Origin: Paraclostridium ghonii
GTDB taxonomy: Bacteria; Bacillota; Clostridia; Peptostreptococcales; Peptostreptococcaceae
Direction: 5' to 3'
Length of the DNA: 12,521 nucleotides
Assembly: GCF_023653455.1 (NCBI RefSeq)
Contig: NZ_JAKEDR010000098.1
Span: forward strand, 1-12,521
Below the pieces are notes generated by a model. That model made no database searches. It was not told the DNA's origin and was given only the letters and a program-made list of their open reading frames with translations. The first letter of the stretch is position 1, and each line of letters starts with the position of its first letter. This document shows, one piece after another, positions 1 to 6,681 of the stretch. A program made the position numbers and the translations under genes.

Positions 1-180
1 AACAAGTGGACTTGCTAGTGTGGCTGACCAGTATAGGGGTGCATTAGAAGCAATGAAGGTTCCTAATATAGATGATTATTATAGAAGTTTATTAAAAACA
101 AGTGGACTTGCTAGTGCGACTGACCAGTATAGGGGTGCATTAGAAGCAATGAAGGCTCCTAATATAGATGATTATTATAG
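1..180 (+). repeat. 96-bp tandem repeat, two visible copies
   Basis: The sequence from base 1 recurs from base 97. Over the 84 bases that can be compared (1-84 against 97-180) there are 3 mismatches, at 21, 23 and 60. The second copy then diverges into the unique C-terminal tail. The period of 96 bp equals 32 codons, so gain or loss of copies keeps the frame. More copies probably lie to the left of the window. Confidence 0.9.
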
Positions 181-235
181 TGATGAATTAGAATTAACAG
201 AAACTTCTAGTATATGCGAACCTAATAACAAATAA
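2..235 (+). CDS. C-terminal end of an unrecognised repeat protein (5' truncated)
   Basis: The reading frame is open from the left edge to a TAA at 233-235, so this is the tail of a longer gene. The GTG at 20 is an internal valine codon and not a start: it has no ribosome binding site, and the repeat continues upstream of it. The visible protein holds two copies of a 32-residue unit, starting TSGLAS and containing DQYRGALEAMK and PNIDDYY, followed by a short acidic non-repeat tail (DELELTETSS). The unit looks helical and amphipathic. I do not recognise the family and assign no function. The gene lies upstream of the terminase genes and is closed by its own terminator at 271-300. It could be a phage accessory protein or the end of the preceding phage module. 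That it is coding is fairly sure, because the 96-bp period is a multiple of three. Confidence 0.7.
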   Translation, partial: TSGLASVADQYRGALEAMKVPNIDDYYRSLLKTSGLASATDQYRGALEAMKAPNIDDYYSDELELTETSSICEPNNK

Positions 236-270
236 AATAAAAATTACTATACTAATTAAATGTTAAATTA

Positions 271-300
271 GAGCTCTATTTTATAGAGTTCTTTTTTATT
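271..300 (+). terminator. Rho-independent terminator after the repeat protein
   Basis: A 9-bp stem (271-279 with 283-291, one G-T pair) has a 3-base loop and is followed by TTTTTT at 292-297. It ends the transcript of the truncated gene at the left edge. Its 3' half and the following spacer are nearly identical to those of the terminator at 1289-1315. Confidence 0.8.
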
Positions 301-422
301 CTCCAAAACGACGAATGAGTGAGGTGGGTGATATAGATAATGAAAGGAATATAACTGAATTAATGGAATAAAAAAGAGGAATACCTCGGAAAATATAGTA
401 TTATGTATTTTGGAGGTGTAAA
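301..422 (+). other. Intergenic leader with a degenerate copy of the terS upstream region
   Basis: Bases 288-309 match 1306-1327 at 21 of 22 positions. The similarity continues more loosely through a GAGGTGG element (320-327 here, 1341-1347 before terS) into sequence resembling the first codons of terS. An 18-codon ORF starts at ATG 315 and ends at 371 but has no ribosome binding site of its own. TATAGT at 394-399 could be a -10 element, but no good -35 stands at the right distance, so no promoter is claimed. Confidence 0.5.
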
Positions 423-845
423 ATGAAAAAAATACCAGTAATATTTTTAATGTTTATTATGATTATTTTATTAGTGGGGTGTGGAGATAGGGATGTAGCT
501 AAAAAAAATGATAATAATACAGTAAAAAGTAAATTTGTAAAAAGTAAATATGAAATAGAAAACTCTGGATCTATTTCAGTTACAGATAAAGACTTTGAAA
601 AATTCTATATTAGATCAAAGAAGGAAGCTTTAAAAACTATTGATATTTTAGATGAAGATGAATATTTAGAAGCAAACGAATCTGCAATGGTTATTTTTGA
701 AAATAACGCAATAGCATTTTTATTGCATGCAATTGATAAGCCAGGTGTAAATGACAATACTGTTTTAGTAACATATGAATATGATAGTAAAGAAAATAAG
801 CATATAAGAGGACCTATTCAGTATAATCAGCATGTATATAAGTAA
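423..845 (+). CDS. Small predicted lipoprotein, probable phage cargo gene
   Basis: The 140-residue product begins with a lipoprotein signal peptide: MKK, a hydrophobic stretch at about residues 4-18, and the lipobox LVGC with the acceptor cysteine at position 20. The mature part is hydrophilic and lysine-rich at first, then mixed alpha/beta. It should be exported, lipid-modified and held on the outer face of the host membrane. I do not recognise the mature domain. The ATG at 423 has GGAGG at 412-416 with 6-base spacing. The gene stands between two terminators, upstream of terS, and is not a structural gene. Lipoproteins carried by prophages of Gram-positive hosts can block superinfection, as with Ltp of Streptococcus thermophilus phage TP-J34. 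That role is only a possibility here, resting on location and lipid anchoring. The lipoprotein call is firm; the function is unknown. Confidence 0.85.
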   Translation: MKKIPVIFLMFIMIILLVGCGDRDVAKKNDNNTVKSKFVKSKYEIENSGSISVTDKDFEKFYIRSKKEALKTIDILDEDEYLEANESAMVIFENNAIAFLLHAIDKPGVNDNTVLVTYEYDSKENKHIRGPIQYNQHVYK

Positions 846-951
846 CAAGAATATTATTGAGAAATGGATTGAAGAAGCTTCTTATTTTCTAATTAAAAGA
901 GATTTCTATGTATTAGATACAAATGATAATTTTATATATAAATTAAACTAA
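832..951 (+). CDS. 39-codon ORF overlapping the lipoprotein gene end, possibly a frameshifted remnant
   Basis: An ORF from ATG 832 to TAA 949-951 lies in the +1 frame relative to the lipoprotein gene and overlaps its last 14 bases. Its product contains the stretches EKWIEEASYF and YVLDTNDNFIYKLN, which look like real protein in composition. The nearest purine-rich sequence (AGAGGA, 807-812) is 19 bases upstream of the ATG, too far to serve as a normal ribosome binding site. It could be a small translationally coupled gene, or the former C-terminal part of the lipoprotein cut off by an indel near 808-845; the frame is open from 808. It ends just before the strong terminator at 953. I cannot decide between these, and it may not be expressed. 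Confidence 0.35.
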   Translation: MYISNKNIIEKWIEEASYFLIKRDFYVLDTNDNFIYKLN

Positions 952-952
952 G

Positions 953-999
953 AGAATCTTATATAATAACTAAGTTAGTATTTGTATAAGGTTCTTTTT
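953..999 (+). terminator. Strong Rho-independent terminator after the lipoprotein unit
   Basis: A 14-bp stem (953-966 with 982-995, two G-T pairs) has a 15-base loop and is followed by a T run to 999. It shares the end GGTTCTTTTT with the terminators at 271 and 1289. Confidence 0.85.
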
Positions 1000-1067
1000 A
1001 TTGTTGAAAAAAAAGAAGGAAAACATCGAATTAAGTAGAATTGTATACTTGAAAGTGAGGTGATAAT

Positions 1068-1283
1068 ATGAAAAAAACAACTGTAGATGTAAAAGATATA
1101 GTTTTATGTGGTGGGAGCGTTATCTTAGATGCTACTGAATATACTATTTCAAATTTAAAAGATATAGCTCTTGTTTGTAGAAGTAAAGGGACTACATTAA
1201 TATTAAAAAATGCAAAACAAAAGACTACTTATGATTTAAAACAACTAGCTTTATTGGGATGTATAACGTTTGATTTAACTTAA
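1068..1283 (+). CDS. 71-aa protein with a threefold internal repeat, function unknown
   Basis: The start is ATG 1068, with GTGAGGTG at 1055-1062 as a good ribosome binding site. The product is built from three similar units, roughly residues 6-26, 29-53 and 56-71. Each has a (V/L)K(D/Q)(I/L)(V/A)L core, then a turn containing G, C or S, then a beta-like stretch (SVILDA, TTLILKNA, CITFDLT). The pattern resembles a small solenoid or leucine-rich-repeat-like fold with one short helix and one strand per unit. There is no signal peptide or membrane segment, and the three cysteines (14, 37, 65) do not form an obvious metal site. It has terminators on both sides and so is probably its own transcription unit. 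TATACT at 1044-1049 could be a -10 element, but no convincing -35 is present. I do not recognise the family. Regular codon use and a clean start support a real gene. Confidence 0.75.
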   Translation: MKKTTVDVKDIVLCGGSVILDATEYTISNLKDIALVCRSKGTTLILKNAKQKTTYDLKQLALLGCITFDLT

Positions 1284-1288
1284 AGTAT

Positions 1289-1315
1289 AGAACTCTAGAA
1301 ATAGGGTTCTTTTTT
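1289..1315 (+). terminator. Rho-independent terminator upstream of terS
   Basis: An 8-9 bp stem (1289-1297 with 1302-1310, one G-T pair) is closed by a GAAA tetraloop and followed by TTTTTT at 1310-1315. The 3' arm and the spacer after it repeat bases 288-309. It separates the 71-aa gene from the terminase operon. Confidence 0.85.
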
Positions 1316-1351
1316 ATTATCCAAAACAAACAAAATAAGCGAGGTGGTGGT

Positions 1352-2248
1352 ATGGATGAAATGAAGGTTGAGGTAAAAAAAGACTATCTCAAAGGATTAA
1401 AACAAAAGGAAATATGCGATAAATATAACATTAGTATAAATACTTTAAAATCATGGATAAAGCGATATAAATGGGCAGAAGAGAAACGAAATAAGGGTGC
1501 ACCTAAAAATAAAAGGGGTGCACCCTTTGATTATGGCACTAAGGAGACGAGAGATAGTAAAAATAATATTGTAGATGAAGTAAATGAAGTATTGAATAAT
1601 ACTGACCTTAACGATAAGCAAAGACTTTTTTGTGTTTATTATATTAAATGTTTTAATGCTACTAAAGCTTATCAAAAAGCATATGGCTGTGATTATATAA
1701 CGGCTAAGAGCAATGGCTATAGATTGCTTACAAATGCTTACATAAAACAGGAAATAGATAAGTTGAAACAAGATAAACTCAATAGGGTTATGTTGTCAGA
1801 GGATGATATATTTCAAAGATACATTGATATAGCTTTTGCCGATATAACCGATTACATAACCTTTGGACAAGAGGAAGTTCCAGTAATGGGACCCTTTGGT
1901 CCTTTGGAGGTAGAAGGTAAGAAGCTTACTAAGATTATAAATACAGTTAGGTTTAAAGAATCAGCTGAGGTTGATGGAACTGTTATTAGTGAAGTTAAGC
2001 AAGGTAAAGATGGAGCGAGCATAAAGCTTCAAGATAAAATGAAAGCTCTTCAATGGTTATCAGATAGAATGGATTTATTGCCAACCGATACAAGATTAAA
2101 ATTAGAAAATGAAAAAGCTAAACTCGAACTTGATGTTATGAAGCTTGAACTTGAAATAATGAAACAAGGTGGACACGATGAAGAAGTTGAATATGATGGA
2201 TTTATGGAAGCTTTAGAAGCTCAAGTAGGTGATACTTGGGGTGATTAA
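1352..2248 (+). CDS. terS: Phage terminase small subunit
   Basis: The 298-residue product recognises phage DNA and recruits the large terminase subunit to start packaging. Residues about 8-41 form a helix-turn-helix of the kind found at the N terminus of PBSX-type small terminases (LKGLKQKEICDKYNISINTL). Two GAP tripeptides follow at 49-51 and 56-58, a hallmark linker of this group. The Terminase_2 core spans about 86-140 (LNDKQRLFCVYY, NATKAYQKAYG). The segment around VPVMGPFGP is also typical. The C-terminal third is charged and probably coiled-coil, at about residues 248-272. The start at 1352 has GAGGTGG (1341-1347) 4 bases upstream; an in-frame ATG at 1361 is a possible alternative. It overlaps the large-subunit gene. 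The two GAP-coding stretches form a notable inverted repeat, listed separately. The assignment is secure. Confidence 0.95.
   Translation: MDEMKVEVKKDYLKGLKQKEICDKYNISINTLKSWIKRYKWAEEKRNKGAPKNKRGAPFDYGTKETRDSKNNIVDEVNEVLNNTDLNDKQRLFCVYYIKCFNATKAYQKAYGCDYITAKSNGYRLLTNAYIKQEIDKLKQDKLNRVMLSEDDIFQRYIDIAFADITDYITFGQEEVPVMGPFGPLEVEGKKLTKIINTVRFKESAEVDGTVISEVKQGKDGASIKLQDKMKALQWLSDRMDLLPTDTRLKLENEKAKLELDVMKLELEIMKQGGHDEEVEYDGFMEALEAQVGDTWGD
1493..1527. repeat. 11-bp perfect inverted repeat with two GGTGCACC palindromes inside terS
   Basis: The arms 1493-1503 and 1517-1527 are exact reverse complements, separated by 13 bases. Each arm contains the palindrome GGTGCACC, at 1496-1503 and 1517-1524, so the palindrome centres are 21 bp apart. 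The repeat encodes the two GAP motifs of the small terminase, which explains part of it, since GGT GCA CC is palindromic in itself. It could also form an RNA hairpin or be a protein binding site. Confidence 0.85.
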
Positions 2249-3575
2249 GAATAGGATAAATAAACTTAAAGATAAAGTATATAAAATGAAATCATGTAGA
2301 GGAATAAGCTCAGTAAAAAAAGCTACTATAAAATTCAGTCCATTTTCTAAGAAACAAAAGAAAGTTTTAACATGGTGGCTTCCAAATAGTCCAGTAAGTT
2401 ATAAAGATGGAATTATAGCTGATGGAGCTATCAGAAGTGGTAAGACAATATCTATGTCATTATCATATGTAGTTTGGGCCATGAGTAAATTTAATGGTCA
2501 AAGTTTTGGGATGTGTGGTAAAACCATTGGATCGTTTAGACGTAATGTTCTGTTTTGGTTAAAGCTAATGCTTAAAGCTAGAAAATATAAAGTTGAAGAT
2601 AAAAGAGCAGATAATCTTATGGTAGTTAGTAAAGGAGAAGTTACTAACTATTTTTATATTTTTGGAGGAAAAGACGAAAGGTCACAAGACTTAATACAGG
2701 GTATAACATTAGCTGGATGTTTCTTTGATGAGGTTGCTTTAATGCCAGAGTCATTTGTTAATCAAGCTACAGGGCGTTGTTCTGTCGATGGTTCTAAGTT
2801 TTGGTTTAACTGTAACCCAGATGGACCTTATCATTGGTTTAAAACTAATTGGATAGATAAACAAGATGAAAAGAATATACTGTATCTGCATTTTACAATG
2901 AATGATAACTTATCATTATCAGAAAAGATTAAAAAGAGATATGCAGGTATGTATTCTGGTATATTCTATCAAAGATATATTTTAGGATTATGGGTAGTAG
3001 CAGAAGGTATTATATACTCTATGTTTGATAAAGAGAAGCATGTTGTTAAAGCTTCTGATTATAAATATAAAGAGTATTATATAGCATGTGACTACGGTAC
3101 TCAAAACCCTACTTCTTTTGGATTATGGGGGAAAACTTTTGATAATAAGCACGTAATGATTAAAGAGTATTATTACTCTGGGAGAGACACAGGAATTCAA
3201 AAAACAGATGTAGAGTATTCTAATGATCTTAAAGAATTTGTAGACGGATACAAAATAAGGTTTGTAATAGTAGACCCTTCTGCCGCATCTTTCATAGCTC
3301 AATTAAAAAAAGATAAGTTTAAGGTTAAGCAAGCTAAAAATTCAGTACTAGATGGAATAAGGTTGGTAGCTAGTTTGCTAACTGAAACTAAAATACTATT
3401 TGATGAAAGTTGCAAAGATACTTTCAAAGAATTTAGCTCTTATATTTGGGATGAAGAAGCTTGTAAAAAAGGTGATGATAAGCCTGTTAAAGAACATGAT
3501 CACAGCATGGACCAAATTAGATATTATTGCAATACGGTAGTTGATAATAAGGTAGGTATATCAGTATTTAAGTAA
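2241..3575 (+). CDS. terL: Phage terminase large subunit (ATPase-nuclease)
   Basis: This is the packaging motor, which pumps DNA through the portal and cuts it. An upstream in-frame GTG at 2229 exists, but I prefer GTG 2241 because AGGTGAT at 2228-2234 lies 6 bases before it; the gene then overlaps terS by 8 bases and encodes 444 residues. Counting from the 2229 start, the Walker A motif is DGAIRSGKT (65-73) and Walker B is CFFDEV (164-169). The FNCNPDGP segment at 193-200 is typical of the PBSX/SPP1-type ATPase. The RNase H-like nuclease has acidic residues in CDYG (Asp288), VIVDP (Asp349) and DHSMDQ (Asp424/Asp428). All ATPase and nuclease motifs are present, so the gene looks functional. 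The length is normal for the family. Confidence 0.96.
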   Translation: MIKNRINKLKDKVYKMKSCRGISSVKKATIKFSPFSKKQKKVLTWWLPNSPVSYKDGIIADGAIRSGKTISMSLSYVVWAMSKFNGQSFGMCGKTIGSFRRNVLFWLKLMLKARKYKVEDKRADNLMVVSKGEVTNYFYIFGGKDERSQDLIQGITLAGCFFDEVALMPESFVNQATGRCSVDGSKFWFNCNPDGPYHWFKTNWIDKQDEKNILYLHFTMNDNLSLSEKIKKRYAGMYSGIFYQRYILGLWVVAEGIIYSMFDKEKHVVKASDYKYKEYYIACDYGTQNPTSFGLWGKTFDNKHVMIKEYYYSGRDTGIQKTDVEYSNDLKEFVDGYKIRFVIVDPSAASFIAQLKKDKFKVKQAKNSVLDGIRLVASLLTETKILFDESCKDTFKEFSSYIWDEEACKKGDDKPVKEHDHSMDQIRYYCNTVVDNKVGISVFK

Positions 3576-3587
3576 GGGGGTGAGTAT

Positions 3588-4922
3588 ATGAATTTAGAAA
3601 GAATAAAGAAAATAATAGCTAATGATAAAAAAAGAGTTGAAATAATACTAGCTGAAAAGAAATACTATAAGGTCGAAAATGATATTCTTGATACTGGAGT
3701 CAAGCCAAAGGATGAAGGTAAAGACCCACTGAGAAGTGCAGATAACAGGATAGCTCACAACTTTCATCAACTATTAGTAGACGAGAAAGCTTCTTATATG
3801 TTTACCTATCCCGTTATATTTGATATAGAAAATGATAAAAAGATAAATTCAGAAGTCGATAAAGTATTAGGTGATGATTTTACTAGAAAGTCTAAGAACT
3901 TATGCATAGAAGCTTCTAATGTTGGTCGTGCATGGCTTCACTATTGGATAAAAGAAGCTGAAAAGAAAGAATTTAAATACGAACTAGTAAATACAGAAGA
4001 AATTTTCCCTATTTACGACAATGGATTAGAAAGAGCTCTTAATGCTGTAATTAGATACTATTCAGTTTTAGAACCTATTGAAGATGAGATAGATGACCAA
4101 GTGTTTTTTTATATAGAATATTGGACAAAAGAAACCATGGAGAGGTGGAAGTTTAAAGATTCTTATACAGGTGAGGAAGTAGTTGAAGAGCGTGAAAGTA
4201 TTAAGCATACTTTAGGGGATGTTCCATTTATAGAGTTCGCTAATAACTCTTTGAAAATAAGTGATTTGTCTAAATATAAAGCATTAATTGATTTATTTGA
4301 TAAAGTTATAAGTGGATTTGCTAATGATTTGGAGGATATTCAGCAAATTATCTATATACTTGAAAATTACGGAGGCGAAAATCTAGGAGAATTCCTTAGT
4401 GATTTAAAAAGATACAAAGCAATTAAAACTGAATCAGATGGTGCTGGTGGTGGGGTAAAAACACTTCAAATAGAAATACCAGTCGAAGCTAGAAAGGTTA
4501 TTCTAGAAATATTAAAGAAGCAGATATATGAAAGTGGTCAAGGGTTGCAGCAAGATGTAGAATCTGTAGGTAATGCTAGTGGAGTTGCACTTAAATTCTT
4601 TTATAGAAAGCTTGAATTAAAATCTGGGTTATTAGAAACAGAATTTAAGTCTTCTTATAATAAATTAATAAGAGCGATATTAAGATTCTTATTAACTGAT
4701 GAAGATAAAAAGATAAATCAAACTTGGACAAGAAATATGATTTCAAATGATTTAGAAACTGCTCAAATAGCTCAAATTAGTAAAGGAGTCATACCAGATG
4801 AAATAATTTGGAGGAATCATCCTTGGGTTGATAACCCTAGTGAAGTGGAAAATATGCTTGAAAAACAAAAAAAACGTATGATTGATGATTACTCAGACCT
4901 AGGAAATGATTTAGATGAATAG
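3588..4922 (+). CDS. Phage portal protein, SPP1 gp6-like
   Basis: The 444-residue product should form the dodecameric ring at one capsid vertex through which DNA enters and leaves. The segment ADNRIAHNFHQLLVDEKASY (residues 51-70) is the characteristic N-terminal signature of SPP1 gp6-like portals. The conserved clip/stem region lies around 210-260 (VPFIEFANN, SKYKALIDLFDKVISGFAND). A glycine-rich loop (GAGGG, 285-289) and SGVALKF (331-337) precede the C-terminal crown. The length is close to the usual family size. ATG 3588 follows AGGGGGTG at 3573-3580 with good spacing. The 3' end overlaps the minor head gene by 8 bases, indicating translational coupling. The position right after terL is canonical. 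Confidence 0.95.
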   Translation: MNLERIKKIIANDKKRVEIILAEKKYYKVENDILDTGVKPKDEGKDPLRSADNRIAHNFHQLLVDEKASYMFTYPVIFDIENDKKINSEVDKVLGDDFTRKSKNLCIEASNVGRAWLHYWIKEAEKKEFKYELVNTEEIFPIYDNGLERALNAVIRYYSVLEPIEDEIDDQVFFYIEYWTKETMERWKFKDSYTGEEVVEERESIKHTLGDVPFIEFANNSLKISDLSKYKALIDLFDKVISGFANDLEDIQQIIYILENYGGENLGEFLSDLKRYKAIKTESDGAGGGVKTLQIEIPVEARKVILEILKKQIYESGQGLQQDVESVGNASGVALKFFYRKLELKSGLLETEFKSSYNKLIRAILRFLLTDEDKKINQTWTRNMISNDLETAQIAQISKGVIPDEIIWRNHPWVDNPSEVENMLEKQKKRMIDDYSDLGNDLDE

Positions 4923-5940
4923 TAAAGAGTATTGGTATAAAAGAGAACAACAAAAGCTAGATGAGCAAATGAAGGATGTTAAAAAGCTAGAAGGAAAACT
5001 TAATAGAGAATTTGCAAAAGCTTCTAAAGAAATAGAAAAGGAGATAAATACTTTATTTCAAAGATATGCAAAGGAGAATAAATTAAGTTATGTAGAAGCA
5101 GAGAAATACTTAACATCAAAAGAATTTAAAGAATGGAAGTATGATTTAAAAGAATATATAAGCCTTATTGAGTCCACTGGTGATGAAAAGTTATTGATTG
5201 AGCTTAATACTTTAGCTATGAAATCAAGGATTAGTAGGCTAGAAGAAATTAAGTATCAAATTAATAAATATATCAACAATACTTATTCAGAAGTTTATAC
5301 AGGGACTACAGAACTTTTAAAGGCGAGTGTAAAAGATAGTTATTACAAAACTATATATGATGTTCAAAAATATGTAGGAGTTGGAGCTTCTTTTGCTAAG
5401 ATTGATGAAAAGTCAATAAAAGAAATATTAACTTATCCATGGAGTGGTAAAAACTACTCTCAAAGGATATGGGGAACTAATCGAGATAAGTTAAAAGATA
5501 TACTTGAAACTGAAATGACACAAATGATAACTAGAGGTGAATCTTCAAGGACTGTAGCTAAAAGAGTAAGTGAGGTTATGGATGTAGCCTATGAAAGATC
5601 TATTTCACTTATTAATACAGAGCATAGTTATGTTATGTCACAAGCTACTTCAATAGCGTTTAAAGAAAGTGGAGTTGAAAAGTATGAATACTTAGCTACT
5701 TTAGATAATAGAACATCTAAAACATGCCAAAGTTTAGATGGTAAGGTATTTAAGTTATCTGAACGACAAGTGGGAGTTAATGCGAGTCCTATGCACACTA
5801 ATTGTAGGAGCACCGAAATACCCTACATTGAAGGTGATAGTTTAAGTACAAGATTTGCTAGAGATAAAAACGGTAAAGGAATCGAAGTTCCTAGCAATAT
5901 GAAATATGATGAATGGTATAAAAAATATGTAGAGGCTTAA
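4915..5940 (+). CDS. Minor head protein, SPP1 gp7 / Mu gpF family
   Basis: The 341-residue product binds portal and capsid in family members and is thought to affect DNA delivery or head assembly. The first 120 residues are lysine- and glutamate-rich and helical. The C-terminal domain (about 190-307) carries the Mu F/SPP1 gp7 signature: LDNRTSKTCQSLDG at 263-276, then PMHTNCRS at 292-299. This gives the paired Cys271, His294 and Cys297 typical of the domain. The start ATG 4915 lies inside the portal stop region, with AGGAAATG upstream as a modest ribosome binding site, so translation is probably coupled to the portal gene. The stop codon is part of a terminator-like hairpin. The family call is secure. 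Confidence 0.93.
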   Translation: MNSKEYWYKREQQKLDEQMKDVKKLEGKLNREFAKASKEIEKEINTLFQRYAKENKLSYVEAEKYLTSKEFKEWKYDLKEYISLIESTGDEKLLIELNTLAMKSRISRLEEIKYQINKYINNTYSEVYTGTTELLKASVKDSYYKTIYDVQKYVGVGASFAKIDEKSIKEILTYPWSGKNYSQRIWGTNRDKLKDILETEMTQMITRGESSRTVAKRVSEVMDVAYERSISLINTEHSYVMSQATSIAFKESGVEKYEYLATLDNRTSKTCQSLDGKVFKLSERQVGVNASPMHTNCRSTEIPYIEGDSLSTRFARDKNGKGIEVPSNMKYDEWYKKYVEA

Positions 5941-5954
5941 GAGCTTCTTTTTTT
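5931..5954 (+). terminator. Terminator-like hairpin overlapping the minor head stop codon
   Basis: A 7-bp stem (5931-5937 with 5942-5948, one G-T pair) with a 4-base loop contains the TAA stop codon and is followed by TTTTTTT at 5948-5954. It lies inside the late operon, so it probably acts as a partial terminator or is bypassed. A translating ribosome at the stop codon would cover it. Confidence 0.65.
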
Positions 5955-6054
5955 ATTGTCTTTTTAGTTTTATTGATAGACGTAAAAGAACAATGAAACT
6001 ACCTAAGAATTCGAGATGTGAAACTCGTAAAAAACGTAAATTTAGGAGGTAAAA
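5955..6054 (+). other. Spacer before the scaffold gene with a basic 19-codon mini-ORF
   Basis: Bases 5993-6052 encode a 19-residue peptide in which 10 residues are Lys or Arg (it ends RKKRKFRR). Its last codons are the scaffold gene's AGGAGG ribosome binding site, and it has no good site of its own. A short 4-bp stem (6012-6015 with 6024-6027) is also present. The mini-ORF is probably not a gene; the spacer may be the leader of the scaffold-capsid mRNA. No clear promoter was seen. Confidence 0.35.
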
Positions 6055-6681
6055 ATGAAAAGAAGTTTTTTAAAAGAATTAGACCTTGAGAGTGATGTTA
6101 TAGATAAGATAATGACAGAGAATGGAAAAGACATAGAAAAGTATAAATCTGATATAGAGGATTATGTTGACGAAATTAAAGACTTAAAAGCTGGCAAAGT
6201 AGATGTTTCAAAAGAGATAGAAAAAGCTATTAAGGAAAAAGAAGAAGAATACAAGGAACGCTTTGAGAAAGCTGATAAGTATGATTCTGTATTTGAAGAG
6301 CTAGAAACTCTAAAGAAATATAATGCTTCTAAAGAATATGCCAAAAAAGTAGAAAAATTCTTTGAAGAAAATAAGATAGACTTTACAAGTTCTATTGCTA
6401 AAGAAGCTATACTTAATAAATTTAAAGACAAAGACTTCAAGTTAAATGAAGATAAGTTTGGAGAGGATGCATCTAAATTCATTAAGGAATTACAAGAAAG
6501 TAATAAAGATGCTTTTAAAGATTTAGAAAAAGAAAATTCTAACAAGAATCAGACGTATACATACACTCCAAAGGGAGCAAATACAAACCCAGGAAAGGTT
6601 GAAAGCTTAGGAGAAAGATTAGCTAAACAATCAATAGAATCAAATACAAATAACCATAATTATTTCGGAGGTGTACAATAA
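6055..6681 (+). CDS. Capsid scaffold protein, phage GP20-like
   Basis: The 208-residue product should act as an internal scaffold that guides capsid assembly and then leaves the prohead. It is extremely rich in Lys, Glu and Asp, almost entirely helical, and predicted coiled-coil over about residues 30-100. The N-terminal pattern FLKELDLESDVIDKIM followed by NGKDIEKYK matches the GP20-like scaffold family. The C-terminal part is less charged and Asn/Thr-rich (about 155-205) and probably contacts the capsid protein. ATG 6055 follows AGGAGG (6044-6049). The stop codon overlaps the next start as TAATG. The position between minor head and capsid genes supports the role. No protease gene is seen nearby. 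Confidence 0.9.
   Translation: MKRSFLKELDLESDVIDKIMTENGKDIEKYKSDIEDYVDEIKDLKAGKVDVSKEIEKAIKEKEEEYKERFEKADKYDSVFEELETLKKYNASKEYAKKVEKFFEENKIDFTSSIAKEAILNKFKDKDFKLNEDKFGEDASKFIKELQESNKDAFKDLEKENSNKNQTYTYTPKGANTNPGKVESLGERLAKQSIESNTNNHNYFGGVQ

Noticed and set aside
20..22. GTG at 20 as the start of the leftmost gene
   Set aside because: It lies within the first repeat unit, lacks a ribosome binding site, and the frame and repeat continue to the left edge.
1..180. CRISPR array
   Set aside because: The repeated unit is a continuous 96-bp coding tandem repeat with no unique spacers.
1004..1049. Promoter made of TTGAAA (1004) and TATACT (1044)
   Set aside because: The two elements are 34 bases apart, far from the usual 16-18, so they cannot form a standard promoter.
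1451..1771. Minus-strand ORF opposite terS
   Set aside because: It is an antisense shadow of a well-supported terminase gene, with a low-complexity hydrophobic product typical of reversed AT-rich coding DNA.
5628..5813. Minus-strand ORF opposite the minor head gene
   Set aside because: It lies inside the conserved gp7-like domain on the other strand and has no start signals of its own.
6162..6545. Minus-strand ORF opposite the scaffold gene
   Set aside because: The Ser/Leu/Phe-rich product is what antisense reading of Lys/Glu-rich codons gives.
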